From contig DASZFO010000014.1 in NCBI GenBank assembly GCA_035939775.1, positions 1-56,006 on the forward strand: a stretch of 56,006 bases of DNA, written 5' to 3'. The stretch's first letter is position 1, and the number at the start of each line of letters is the position of its first letter. A program made the position numbers and the translations under genes. Below, one piece after another: positions 16,903 through 25,624 of the stretch. Under the pieces are notes generated by a model. That model saw only the letters and a program-made list of their open reading frames with translations. It was not told where the DNA came from and did no database searches. This DNA is from Pirellulales bacterium (GTDB taxonomy: Bacteria > Planctomycetota > Planctomycetia > Pirellulales > DATAWG01).

Positions 16903-18386
16903 ATGATAACAATCTCGCGATCTTTGGCCCGCCGACTTCGGGCCGTGTTTCGCCGCGCGGGAATCAAACCGCTGGGCGGCTATCGTCCTCGGGTTTCGTT
17001 GCAAGCCGGACCCGACGGATTGCGGATCCATTCACTGACCGCCGACGTTGCGGTCCAGTACCTTCAGCCAGGCGAACATCCGCCTGAAGAATTCGCCGTA
17101 CCGGTGGATTTGCTCGACGAGTGCCACGGGAAGCGGGACGATCCCGTGATGCTGGAAGCGCGGACGAAACAGAAAATCGTCGCCAGTTGGCTCGACGCCG
17201 GAATTCCGCAACGGGCCGAATACGACGCGGAGTCAATCAAGAAACCGTTCCCGGAATTGCCCGCGAGCTCGTGGCCGTCGATTCCGCCTTCTGGCAAACG
17301 CTGCGGGATGCGGCGGAAAGCACGGACCCGAATCCGACTCGCTTCGCGCTCAACGACATTCAGTTGTGCGGCGAGAGCGGCCTGGTCATTGCCACCGACG
17401 GTCGGCAGATCTTCCGGCACGGGGGGTTCCAATTCCCTTGGTCCGAAGACGTGCTGATCCCGGCGCCGGCGGTGCTCGGCTCGACCGAGCTGGCTGACGA
17501 CGGTGGCGTGGAGATCGGCAAAACCGAGCGGTCGCTGGCGTTGCGGATCGGCAAATGGACCTTGGCCCTGACGATCGACCGCGAAGGACGATTTCCGAAT
17601 ATGGAGGAGATCATCGCGCGGGCCGAGTCCGGCAATTCGGTGCTGCGATTGACGCCCGGGGACGCCGAGTTCCTCGCCACCGCGCTGCCGAGACTCCCGC
17701 GAGAGGATCCCACTTGCTGTGGCGTGACGGCCGATCTGAACGGCCGAGCATTTGTCCGAGCGGAGTGCGCGTCGAATGTGCCGGTGACCGAATTGGAGCT
17801 TGCGAATAGCACAGTCGCGGGCGAGCCGATCCGCGTCGCGATGGACCGGCGGTACCTGGTGCGGGCTCTCAAACTCGGCTTCAGAGAATTTCGTTTGACG
17901 ACTCCGGAGGTTCCGGTCCTTGCGGCCGACGGGCGGAGAGAATACATCTGGGCGCCGTTGAGCCCCGCCGGCGCCGTCGGCACCGCTGACAACGCGATCA
18001 AGATCGCATCGCCATCTGAAGGCGCCGCGCGTTCTGCTTCCTCAACAACACCCATCAGGAGACAGTTTACGATGTCCGAAAGCATTACGACGGCACTCAG
18101 TGCCGACGGCGCGGCTGCGATCAGCGCCGAGCTGGTGGCCACTGGCAATCCCGCCGGCAGCGACGCCCGTGGTGCGGCCACCAAGGTCCGGAATACAACG
18201 ATTCGCAAATCCAGCCGTTCGAGCAGCGCCACGACGCTTGACCAAGCGATCGCGCTGCGCGATTCGCTGCGCCGGCCGGCCAGCCAAGCGGGCGACCTGG
18301 TCCGGGCGATGAAGCGGCAGCGCCGTGAGGCAAGTCTGCTTCGCTCAACGCTCGTCTCCCTCAAGCAGCTTCATGCGGCCGGGTAG
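16903..18386 (+). pseudogene. DnaN-like sliding clamp with internal frameshift
   Basis: ATG 16903 has AGGGAG upstream. The first frame runs MITISRSLARRLRAVFRRAG... to DAESIKKPFPELPA near 17262. The protein then continues in the frame one base back: ELVAVDSAFWQTLRDA, LNDIQLCGESGLVIATDGRQ, LTIDREGRFPNMEEI, and VAMDRRYLVRALKLGF. These are the repeated strand-helix blocks of the DNA polymerase III beta clamp, in the planctomycete accessory type. A C-terminal helical extension (about 18220-18386) belongs to the same type. An internal ATG at 18072 with AGGAG upstream could restart translation for this last part. One missing base near 17250-17265 explains the break; I see no classic slippery heptamer. 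It lies 76 bp after the E1 gene. Confidence 0.75.
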
Positions 18387-18801
18387 TTCGCGCCGGCCAC
18401 ACGGGCTTTGGGTCTTGCGTCCGCGCCGGTTCCGTTCCTCGTCGTCGACGATCCGTAAGGTACTGGCGACCCGCTTCGCTCGGCCACCAGTGAAAATGAA
18501 TGCGAGTGTCTCGTCGGTAGCTTCGCCGACCACGGGGCGGTTGTGTTCCTTCCAAGCATGACCGCCCCCGGCCAGCCGCGCTCTTGTTGGCCGGAATATC
18601 GAATCATGATGGCAAGCGTCTTGCAATCAAAGACTTAATGCAAGCGCAGGCCGTGCGTGCCGCATTCTTGGCAATATTCTTGGCAATGCCGACATGGATC
18701 TGCAAACATTCCGGCAGTACCGTCCCCGGGTTGCCGCCTGAAGTGCGCTTCGGCCGCCCGATTAGCGGAATTGCCAGTTTTTCAGCGAAAGGTACGATAT
18801 T
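18387..18801. other. intergenic region
   Basis: About 415 bp between the clamp and the next gene. Short frames only. A minus-strand frame at 18361-18626 is Arg-rich and looks like a shadow. Nothing further recognised. Confidence 0.4.
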
Positions 18802-19220
18802 ATGGTCCCGCCGGAAGGAATTGTTCCGCCGCCATCCGCATTGGGCCTCGTCCTATGCGAGGGAATTTGGACGGACGGAGCGACCGGCAAGAAGTTCATT
18901 CTTAGGTGTTTCACGGCGATTCGTGCTCGCGAGTTCCCGGCGATTCAGCCGCTCTTGAGTGCTTATATTCTTTTGACGAATAGTCGCGGGAAAGTCCCAT
19001 TCAAGGTCGTCGTCGATGTCGATGAGGAGCGAGAGCCACTGGCCGAAATGGCAGGCGAGAATGAGTTCCCCGATGTGCGGACTGTTGTGTCGATCGACGC
19101 AGTCATGATGGGGTCTCATTCCCGTCCGCCGGTGAATACCGACGTCAAGCGTTCGTCGATAACGAGTTCATCATCGAACGCAGTTTTATCGTCGTGAAAG
19201 CTCAATACGTGCCGCAATGA
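18802..19220 (+). pseudogene. DUF6941-type conserved protein, frameshifted in its C-terminal third
   Basis: ATG 18802 opens PPSALGLVLCEGIWTDGATG, RCFTAIRAREFPAIQPLLSAY, and VVVDVDEEREPL, all in one frame to about 19110. There the reading frame must change by one base: the original frame ends in SHSRPPVN..., while the next frame gives VSFPSAGEYRRQAFVDN and EFIIERSFIVVKAQYVPQ, the natural C-terminus of this protein type. The shift falls in a run of four G at 19110-19113; one G more would restore the gene. The true stop (TGA 19218-19220) overlaps the ATG of the next gene as ATGA. I associate it with DUF6941; function unknown. It is broken by mutation or a sequencing slip. Confidence 0.7.
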
Positions 19221-19402
19221 ATCACCATTCAGGTAATACGACTACGATCCCCGAACCCTCGTTCGTCATCAAAAGCGGCACGACGCCGCAGCCGAATGCC
19301 ACAAACCTTACGCTGGGCGCGTCCGTTCTGCCGTTCGACGAGATCAAGGTTCTTCTCTCTGCGACGCCGCTGCGATTGCCCAAGCGAATTCCCAAGAGAT
19401 GA
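19217..19402 (+). CDS. small conserved hypothetical protein
   Basis: 61 residues; the start overlaps the stop of the preceding gene (ATGA), a sign of translational coupling. The sequence MNHHSGNTTTIPEPSFVIKS, then LTLGASVLPFDEIKVLLSAT, ends PLRLPKRIPKR. No membrane segment or motif. A strong terminator follows 22 nt after the stop, so this gene ends a transcript. Confidence 0.65.
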   Translation: MNHHSGNTTTIPEPSFVIKSGTTPQPNATNLTLGASVLPFDEIKVLLSATPLRLPKRIPKR

Positions 19403-19424
19403 AGTTCGCGGATTCGAAATCGCG

Positions 19425-19449
19425 CCCCGCCGATCCAGGCGGGGTTTTT
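19425..19449 (+). terminator. rho-independent terminator
   Basis: Stem CCCCGCC / GGCGGGG (7 perfect pairs) with a 6-nt loop GATCCA, followed at once by TTTTT. It closes the transcript that ends with the 61-residue gene, and probably the whole conjugation-clamp operon. Confidence 0.85.
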
Positions 19450-19933
19450 CATGCGCGAAATATTGCCATGATCGGCGGGAATTTCTTGGGCTACTTCAGT
19501 TCATAGCCGCCGGGACGACCGCGCTCGCAACCCTGTCCGGACGCTGACAGCCCCCAGGCCCGCGAGCAGTAGCGCGTTCTGCTCGGAGATTGACGGTTGC
19601 TGAAGTATGACTTCGGGTTGAACGGATCGGCCGTCCCGCGATCTTGTGGGTCCCAGTTGTCGCCGCCGTCGGTCGTATGCAAGAGCGTACTGTTGAGATC
19701 AACTGCCCGGGCATTCAGTGAGTCGACGAAACTCGCACCAAGCAAAGTGGTGGCGCGAGTGGACTGGGTCGCGCAGTTAGTCCGCGGTTGCACTGGGCTC
19801 TATGGGACACCCAGGTTGCACCGCCGTTTGCCGTGTTTGCCACCGCCGATCCGAAAATCTTGGCCCAGATAGTCTGGGCAGTTATAGCGTCGCGCCGGCG
19901 GCCAACAAATTCTTACAGACAAGGGAGGATTCG
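19450..19933. other. intergenic region
   Basis: About 480 bp. A minus-strand frame (19491-19793) contains LLHTTDGGDNWDP and SRAWGLS, which has some protein-like character and might be a fragment of a lost secreted protein, but no start or domain can be supported. The end provides the GGGAGGA ribosome site of the next gene. Confidence 0.35.
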
Positions 19934-20446
19934 ATGCCACTAAAACTTAATGTCGGACTGAGCAAGAAGGTCGGCCAGCCGAATTACGGCAGCCTCGGTG
20001 CGTCGTGCCACGTCGAAATCGAATTGGACCAATCCCTGATCTTCAGCGACCTCGACGGTTTCCACGAGCGCGTCCGCAACACGTTCGTCGCCTGCCGGCA
20101 AGCGGTGCAGGATGAGCTTTCCCGGTTCGACGGCGCCGCGACCGGCGATACGTCGGCCGATGCCCGCGGCCGCGGCTCCGCCAATGGCGTCTTGAGCGAC
20201 AACGGCTCCCACTGCAATGGCAATGTCTATCGGGCCTCCGAGAAGCAGGTCGATTACGCGCGGCAACTGGCCGGACAGATTCGCGGTTTGGGCATCCGAC
20301 GCCTGGAGACGCTCGCCAACCGCTTACACCACCGGCCGCTGGCGGATTTGTCGAGCCTCGAAGCGTCGACGCTGATCGACGCCCTGAAAGACATCAAGGC
20401 CGGAAAAATCTCTCTCGGCCACATCCTGAATGGAGCCGCCGCATGA
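19934..20446 (+). CDS. conserved protein of ssDNA-binding/phage replication type (tentative)
   Basis: 170 residues; ATG 19934 with GGGAGGA 5 nt upstream. The N-terminal domain (MPLKLNVGLSKKVGQPNYGS, CHVEIELDQSLIFSDLDGFHERVRN) is a compact strand-helix unit; a Gly/Asn/Ser-rich linker follows (about 75-105). The C-terminus (SEKQVDYARQLAGQIRGLGI, then LADLSSLEASTLIDALKDI) is the small helical module often found at the end of phage recombination, ssDNA-binding and helicase proteins. It overlaps the nuclease gene by 4 nt, so they form an operon. DNA-related function is inferred from that module and the neighbour. Confidence 0.65.
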   Translation: MPLKLNVGLSKKVGQPNYGSLGASCHVEIELDQSLIFSDLDGFHERVRNTFVACRQAVQDELSRFDGAATGDTSADARGRGSANGVLSDNGSHCNGNVYRASEKQVDYARQLAGQIRGLGIRRLETLANRLHHRPLADLSSLEASTLIDALKDIKAGKISLGHILNGAAA

Positions 20447-21279
20447 AAAACGAACCCATCACCCGCGACTTGCTCGCGGAGCAGCGAGGCGGCCTGTGGG
20501 ACTACGTCTCGCCGAGTCGGCTGGCCCTCTGGCTCAAGTGTCCGCTGGCCTTCAAATTCCGCTACGTCGACGGAGTCGAAACCCCGATGAGCCCGGGAAT
20601 GTTTGTCGGCCGCGTGGTGCATTCGGCGCTGGAGAATTGGTACCGTCATCGGCAGTTCGGGATCCGGCTCGAGCCGGATGACGTGGCCCGCCGACTCGTC
20701 GAATCCTGGGGCTCGAGTTTGGCGTGCGAGCGGATCGCGTTCGAATCGTGCGCCGAGGAGGAAACAAGCCGGAAGCAGTCCGTCGATCTGGTCCTGGCGT
20801 ATCTGGCTCAGCTCCCTGCGGACGAAGCGCCGCCGCTGGCGATCGAGACGGCGATGAAGGCGCCCCTGGTCGACCCGGGCACGGGCGAAGATTTGGGCGT
20901 GCCGCTCGTGGGCGTGATCGACCTCGTGCTCGACGAGCCGGACGGCGGGGTGATCGCGGATTTCAAGACCACCTCCCGCGGCGGCGAGCCGCTCGAGACG
21001 GCCCACGAGATCCAGCTCAGTTCCTACAGCTATCTGTATCGTCACACGTCGCCCCGGCCCGAATCGGCGCTGGAGATCAGAAACTTGATCAAAACGAAAA
21101 CGCCGAAAATCGAGACATATCGCTACGGTGCTCGAAACGACCACCATTACCGGCGGCTCTTCGCCGTGGTGCGCGCCTATCTCGACGATCTCGACCGGGG
21201 GCGGTTTGTGTTTCGGCCCGGGCTCGGCTGCTCGATGTGCGACTTCCGCGACACGTTGTGCCCCTCATGGGATGGCTGA
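20443..21279 (+). CDS. RecB/Cas4-like PD-(D/E)XK nuclease with probable Fe-S cluster
   Basis: 278 residues. Motifs in order: SPSRLALWLKCPLAFKFRY (25-43), GRVVHSALENWY with the His used in metal binding, GVIDLVLDEPDGGVIADFKTT carrying the Asp and the D...(D/E)xK-like IADFKTT, and HEIQLSSYSYLYR as the QxxxY motif. One Cys in LKCP plus three at the C-terminus (GCSMCDFRDTLC) match the four-Cys iron-sulfur cluster of AddB, Cas4 and RecB-like exonucleases. No helicase is fused. It would degrade or process DNA ends, alone or with the overlapping upstream gene. Cas genes and CRISPR arrays are absent. Confidence 0.88.
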   Translation: MKNEPITRDLLAEQRGGLWDYVSPSRLALWLKCPLAFKFRYVDGVETPMSPGMFVGRVVHSALENWYRHRQFGIRLEPDDVARRLVESWGSSLACERIAFESCAEEETSRKQSVDLVLAYLAQLPADEAPPLAIETAMKAPLVDPGTGEDLGVPLVGVIDLVLDEPDGGVIADFKTTSRGGEPLETAHEIQLSSYSYLYRHTSPRPESALEIRNLIKTKTPKIETYRYGARNDHHYRRLFAVVRAYLDDLDRGRFVFRPGLGCSMCDFRDTLCPSWDG

Positions 21280-21926
21280 AATGGTCGCCGCGGCGATCGT
21301 AATCGTCATCGAACGGAAACCTGCGCCACCCGAGATCAAATGCCTATCCATCCGCTGAGTGATAATGAACTCGTTCGGGGTCCGATTGAGATCGCCAGCA
21401 CTGTCGCTACATCGGATGTGTCGTCTCGCCGGCGCCCTCCCGCTCCGCGCGGGAAGGCGCCGGTCAAGCCGTCGCGCGGATCGGTAGTCGCATGTTTGTT
21501 TTTTTAGCTATTGCGGCTTGAGGCGATTAGGCCGGTCGCTTTCCACCCGACGGTCCCCACGTTTCATCGGGTAAAGTCGTATCCTTGCCAAAGCAGAATT
21601 CGCAGACCATTTCGCATCCGACAGGGCCTGCAGCGGAGATTCCGCCACGCGACACCGATAGACGTAAAACGTCCAAGCAATGTACGTTCCCGAGATTTGA
21701 GGCGACCGATTCGATCGAGAGACCCGCGCTGGAAGGTCGGGACCCAACCGCGACGGAGAATGAGATCGGTCTCCGCGGATTCGATAGGCGCTCTCAGCCT
21801 CGGCCAACGGGAGCTAGGTTAGACGGCTTTAGCGCGGTATCTGAGGATCCCGACCGGCGCGATGCCGGTTAGCGGTTGTGGGGAGCGGGCGATAGTTTTG
21901 TGACGAATTTGGCATTGGAGATCGCT
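21280..21926. other. intergenic region containing a strong hairpin
   Basis: About 650 bp between converging genes. A hairpin at 21429-21463 (CCGGCGCCCTCCCGC with its complement, 14 of 15 pairs) could end nuclease transcription, although the nearest T-rich run is 40 nt further on. A 55-codon frame at 21340-21507 covers the hairpin and looks unconvincing. No other gene is seen. Confidence 0.45.
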
Positions 21927-22736
21927 TCAAGCTTGACCACGGTTGCACCGTTCGGCGGCCGTCTTGTCAGCCCCGCAATCCCGTCCGCCGCGGAGGACTC
22001 GGCGAACAGCCCACAGGCCGGCAACGGCCGCCGCAGCGAGCAGGATCCAAACGAATCCCCAGCCGTAGCGGACGTAATAAAACGGCAGCTTGAGAAACTC
22101 CTTCGAATAGATCGCGAATCCCTCTTCAACTGTCCACCAATTCTCGGCATTGAAACCGTCGGTCGGCACCGAGATGAATTGCAAGCGGTCAGCCCGCTCA
22201 CCGAGTACGTGTCGAAAAACCCAGCGGCTACGGCGCGTATGATAATCGGACGTGACCACCGCCACGGTTGCCTCCGGATGGGCAATCAACATCCGCTCGA
22301 GCGATTCGGCTTCGTCGAACGTCGAAGCACACACGCCATCCAGCACGGCGATGCGATCAACGGGAACGCCAACGGCCGTGAGAATTCGGCGCGCTGCGGC
22401 ATCTGAATCTAGCCCCGTGGGAGAAAAGCGATCCGCGGAGACAACGTGCGTAAGCCAAATGTCGTGGCGGATGAATCCCTTCCGATATAGCGCCGCGGCG
22501 CCGAACGGCCGCGACTCGAAATCGCCGGACAGGACCAGGCAGTAGTCGACCACCCGCGGCGGCTCACTGACATCAAGCCAGCGGCCCGCCGCGGGGAGCC
22601 ACCAACCGCTGCTCAAGTAAATTGCGAACCCGAGCACGGCGATTGCCAGCCAGCGCCGCGGCCAGCGCCGGCGCCGCCGACTTATTTGGCCGGCTGAGCC
22701 GGCGGCAGGCTCTGTTCGTATTGCTCGAGGGTCCAT
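21927..22736 (-). CDS. DUF218 (YdcF/SanA-like) membrane protein
   Basis: 269 residues. An N-terminal transmembrane helix near 28-45 (WLAIAVLGFAIYLSSGWWL) is followed by a DUF218-type domain (DYCLVLSGDFESRPFGAAALY, FDEAESLERMLIAHPEATVAVVTSDYHTRRSRWVF), where SDYHTRRS is the family's hallmark. A second helix near 222-245 is followed by a short basic tail. Relatives act in envelope or exopolysaccharide metabolism; the reaction is unknown. The start overlaps the end of the next upstream gene (22682-23416) by 55 nt, so the two are translated from one message and are probably related partners. Confidence 0.8.
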   Translation of the reverse strand: MDPRAIRTEPAAGSAGQISRRRRRWPRRWLAIAVLGFAIYLSSGWWLPAAGRWLDVSEPPRVVDYCLVLSGDFESRPFGAAALYRKGFIRHDIWLTHVVSADRFSPTGLDSDAAARRILTAVGVPVDRIAVLDGVCASTFDEAESLERMLIAHPEATVAVVTSDYHTRRSRWVFRHVLGERADRLQFISVPTDGFNAENWWTVEEGFAIYSKEFLKLPFYYVRYGWGFVWILLAAAAVAGLWAVRRVLRGGRDCGADKTAAERCNRGQA

Positions 22737-23416
22737 TCGCCTACGCTCGATTTGGTCTCGCCGTGGAGTTCGATGAACGCCAGCTGGACGTAATCCTGGA
22801 ACACCATTTGGATCCCTTCGCGGTCATGCCACCAGTTGGTCTCATCGAAACGGCCGCTCACGGCGGCAAAGTGAAGCCGATTGGAAACGTCACTCGGTAG
22901 CACCGAATTGAAAACGCGCCGTTCGTATCGACCGCGGAATTGTTGGCAGAGCACCTCCAGTCGCGGTGTCGGCCGTTGGTCGAGCCATTGGCCCAGTGCC
23001 CGAGCCGCCTCCCAACTGTCGCGACTCGGCCCCGGTAGGAAGACGATCGAGCCGGCCGCAATGCCGCGGCTCTTTAGGTATTCGCGGATCGCGGTCCCGT
23101 ATTCAGGCCATGCGCCACAGCGCTCGCTGCGGGTCGGCGGCATTTGAAATAAGATCAATCGAGTCGCGTCACCGCGTCGAACTCTCTTGATCGCGCTGTC
23201 GATCGCCACGCGGTCGCTGGCCATCGAGGGGAGAATGACGATAAAGTCGGCGTCGGCCAGCGGCTGATCGGCAACAAGAAACCGACCAACACCGCGGAGC
23301 AATGGGGCATGCAACAGCCACAGCGCCGCGACCACCGCGATCGCAAACACGGTCGGCCGACGCCAGCGATGGCGAGGGATTGCCGGCGGTCTCGGAGTGG
23401 CGTCAACGGGCGACAT
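22682..23416 (-). CDS. DUF218-like membrane protein
   Basis: 244 residues; first gene of a two-gene minus-strand operon. One transmembrane helix at about 23-40 (TVFAIAVVAALWLLHAPLL), then DADFIVILPSMASDRVAIDSAI, GIAAGSIVFLPGPSRDSWEAARALGQWL and LEVLCQQFRGRYERRVF. The last replaces the SDYHTRR motif of its partner with QQFRGRYERR. The fold is the same but the hallmark residues are changed, so the activity may differ or be lost. It ends with an acidic/Gln-rich tail. Confidence 0.7.
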   Translation of the reverse strand: MSPVDATPRPPAIPRHRWRRPTVFAIAVVAALWLLHAPLLRGVGRFLVADQPLADADFIVILPSMASDRVAIDSAIKRVRRGDATRLILFQMPPTRSERCGAWPEYGTAIREYLKSRGIAAGSIVFLPGPSRDSWEAARALGQWLDQRPTPRLEVLCQQFRGRYERRVFNSVLPSDVSNRLHFAAVSGRFDETNWWHDREGIQMVFQDYVQLAFIELHGETKSSVGEWTLEQYEQSLPPAQPAK

Positions 23417-23633
23417 ACCAGATCATTTGTCAAATGCAGCCGATATGGCCGCAGCGGCGACGCTATCGCGCCGGCTCGTTGGGAGAGTCGGACCCGCTGC
23501 GGCAGACTCTGGGGGACGAACGACCGTTTGGTAGCAGCGCTCGTGGGCAGGATAGCCGCTCGATTGAAGTAGTTCAAGGATGCGGATCGGTTGGCGTGCC
23601 GACGGCGGGGCGCGCTGCTCGATGCCCCCGGTG

Positions 23634-23870
23634 TCAGGAGATCCCATGGGACACCCTGGATCGTTTTTTGCGATTGGGCCGCGGCAGCGTTGTCGGCGTC
23701 TTTTGGCATTTAGGACAGAGGGGCCCTATCCTGGCCGCGCGGCACCTCGCGTGCGCACGACTAACCTTGCCATCGGGTCCCGGCAAGAAGCTGAGATCAA
23801 AGATTGAGGCTGCGGCCTGAATATCGTCGATTTCCTTGCCGCACGAGTTGCACTCAGGAATGCGATCCAC
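23634..23870 (-). CDS. small zinc-ribbon-like protein
   Basis: 78 residues from GTG 23870. Two Cys pairs, CNSCGKEID near residue 7 and CPKCQKTP near 52, with HARCRAA between them, suggest a small zinc-binding domain; the tail is Lys/Arg-rich. No strong ribosome site. It lies upstream of the DUF218 pair on the same strand but 218 bp away. Function unknown. Confidence 0.45.
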   Translation of the reverse strand: MDRIPECNSCGKEIDDIQAAASIFDLSFLPGPDGKVSRAHARCRAARIGPLCPKCQKTPTTLPRPNRKKRSRVSHGIS

Positions 23871-23987
23871 CTCTCATGCTCAATTGGAAGAGGCGGCGGG
23901 AACAATGCCCCTTCATGCCAAGATTATAGCCGACGACGACGCGACCGCGACCCGGTCCGGTTATTCATCCACTGGTAGAATGCGGCG

Positions 23988-24089
23988 ATGGTCGCGATCG
24001 GTGCGACTGATCTGCTGATTCTGTTTCCGGTTTGGGCATTCGTCGGCGTGGTCGTCTGGCTGATAATCCGACCGCGCCAGCGGCGCTAG
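23988..24089 (+). CDS. very small single-pass membrane peptide
   Basis: 33 residues, MVAIGATDLLILFPVWAFVG then VVVWLII and RPRQRR at the end: one hydrophobic helix with a basic cytoplasmic tail. No strong ribosome site. The composition supports a small membrane protein, but chance cannot be excluded. Confidence 0.3.
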   Translation: MVAIGATDLLILFPVWAFVGVVVWLIIRPRQRR

Positions 24090-24209
24090 CCGCCGTGTCC
24101 TTGACAAATCCGCGCCTATACCACCTCCGGCAGTCGCGAGCGATTGGACAACGCTCCCGCCGGGATCAAAATCAGGCAGTTTGAAAACTCGGCCACCCGG
24201 AGAATCTCG

Positions 24210-24728
24210 ATGCCGGGTTCCAAAGAGAAATCGCCGAGAACTGCTCCGCGCTCCGCCGGTGGAAAAAGTGCTAATGCCGAATTCATCCGCCAAGCCGCGA
24301 AAGCGAGCGGCACGTCGTTTCGCCCGCGGGATATTGTCGCCGCCTTGAAGGACTGGCGCGTCGTGGTAACGTGTGGCCAAGTCCGAAAGGCGTTGACATC
24401 CAGTGGCTTCTGTCGGAATCGTCGCGGCGCGGAAGCGGCCACCGCATCGTCCCCAGCCGATTCCGGGGCCATGAGCAAAGCCGAATAGATTCGAAAAACG
24501 GCCCGGTCAATGCCCAAAACCGTCCTGTCGCGGGACATCATCGCAGATTCGAAGGAACAAGGCGTCGACGTGTCGTTGGCCCAGGTCAGCACCACCTTGC
24601 GTTCTGCTGGTTTCCGCCGTCGTCGGGGAAAGAAAGCAGCCGCCTCGTCGGCCGCTGGCCCAGCCAACGGCGCCGCCGGGCATGGGTTAAATCTGGAGGC
24701 GCTGCTGGCGATCAAGAAACTTAGTTGA
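24210..24728 (+). pseudogene. two-repeat HTH-like protein split by an amber codon
   Basis: ATG 24210 (GGAG 8 nt upstream) encodes one repeat: SANAEFIRQAAKASG, DIVAALKDWRVVVTCGQVRK, LTSSGFCRNRRG. The frame then meets TAG at 24486-24488 in the second repeat, which reads MSKAE-stop-IRKTARSMP, DIIADSKEQGVDVSLAQVST, LRSAGFRRRRGKK. In the first repeat the same position is Phe (AEFIRQ), so the stop replaces an expected Phe codon. Downstream, ATG 24510 could restart, giving 72 residues. The repeats resemble small planctomycete DNA-binding proteins with basic tails. The C-terminus (LNLEALLAIKKLS) also looks shortened. Either a pseudogene or two new short genes. Confidence 0.6.
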
Positions 24729-24757
24729 CGATCGCGAAAGGATGAGTACCCACTGAA

Positions 24758-25117
24758 ATGAAACTTGTGAAATGCGAAAACTGTCATCAAATCGATATTG
24801 ACAAGGTGGTTTGCAAGATTCCAGAATGGAAGGTATGGGCTGATGAGAATCGAGAGCCGCACGGATGCGACTCGGCGTCGGCCTCCTCAGCCTTGCGGCG
24901 GCAGATAAATGGCCGCGGGAGCGGGCAACATGCCACGGATGGCAATCACGTTCCTGACGAACGCCATCGATCTTCGGGCAGCTATTCGTCCGCGCCCGGT
25001 CGCTGGGCGGCATCCCTGGTGGCGGATCGTATCCCACCCAGATCTCATTCCGCGCAGCCAGCGGTGCCGGTCGGATTGCCGCGCGCGAAACATTTGAAAA
25101 CTCCACCTCCCGGTTAA
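24758..25117 (+). CDS. doubtful small protein with N-terminal Cys pair
   Basis: 119 residues. Only the first 35 (MKLVKCENCHQIDIDKVVCK then IPEWKVW) look like protein, with a CENC pair; the rest is Ser/Arg/Pro-rich and may be non-coding or frameshifted. A weak AAAGGATGAG precedes the ATG. I would not rely on it. Confidence 0.25.
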   Translation: MKLVKCENCHQIDIDKVVCKIPEWKVWADENREPHGCDSASASSALRRQINGRGSGQHATDGNHVPDERHRSSGSYSSAPGRWAASLVADRIPPRSHSAQPAVPVGLPRAKHLKTPPPG

Positions 25118-25162
25118 GCCGATCCGACTGCCGACGCACGACCAAAAACCTTGCCCGTGAAT

Positions 25163-25594
25163 ATGAACAACCACGCTCAAGATGCTTCCGCACCGGAGAC
25201 GGTGAATCGATCGGCGCTTGCCCGACTCGAATTCAATGCCGCCGAATTGGCCGCCCTCAGGCGCCAGGGCTTTGTCGCACGGGAAATTCGCGGTAAGCGG
25301 ACCAGCGTCTTCAAATTGCGATTCCGGTTCGGCGGTCGGCAACGCGTTCGTTACCTGGGGACCGACGCGGACGAAGCAGAGAGGATTCAAAATGAATTGA
25401 ACGAACTTCAGGGAGGGCGGCGGGCGGATCTCGCGCTTGGCCGGCTGAGCCGCTCCGCAGCGCAGCTTTTGCGGGACAGCAAACTACGGCTTGAGCCGTG
25501 GGTGCAGCGGGCTGGCCTGCGGTTTCACGGCCGCGCAATTCGGCGGCCGCGAGCACCTTCGCCTGAATTCTCAATAGCCCGCAACTTTAGTTAA
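25163..25594 (+). CDS. conserved hypothetical protein of planctomycete accessory regions
   Basis: 143 residues from ATG 25163; a TTG at 25151 in frame is an alternative. AAELAALRRQGFVAREIRGK and KLRFRFGGRQRVRYLGTDAD read like a small DNA-binding arm, as in the N-terminal arm of integrases or in HTH-like basic proteins. A helical part with AERIQNELNELQGGRR follows, and then a basic C-terminus (AGLRFHGRAIRRPR). I have seen this type in planctomycete accessory DNA without a known role. Confidence 0.65.
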   Translation: MNNHAQDASAPETVNRSALARLEFNAAELAALRRQGFVAREIRGKRTSVFKLRFRFGGRQRVRYLGTDADEAERIQNELNELQGGRRADLALGRLSRSAAQLLRDSKLRLEPWVQRAGLRFHGRAIRRPRAPSPEFSIARNFS

Positions 25595-25624
25595 GTCCAA
25601 CTCCGACTATAAAGGAATGCCACG

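Noticed and set aside
16903-17300. Programmed -1 frameshift in the clamp gene
   Set aside because: No slippery heptamer or following structure is evident, and several other lesions nearby make mutation or error simpler.
17360-18364. Minus-strand 334-residue frame opposite the clamp
   Set aside because: Ser/Arg/Ala-rich antisense frame with no motifs; the plus strand has clamp homology.
20254-21147. Minus-strand 297-residue frame opposite the nuclease
   Set aside because: Antisense of the nuclease, which has complete PD-(D/E)XK motifs.
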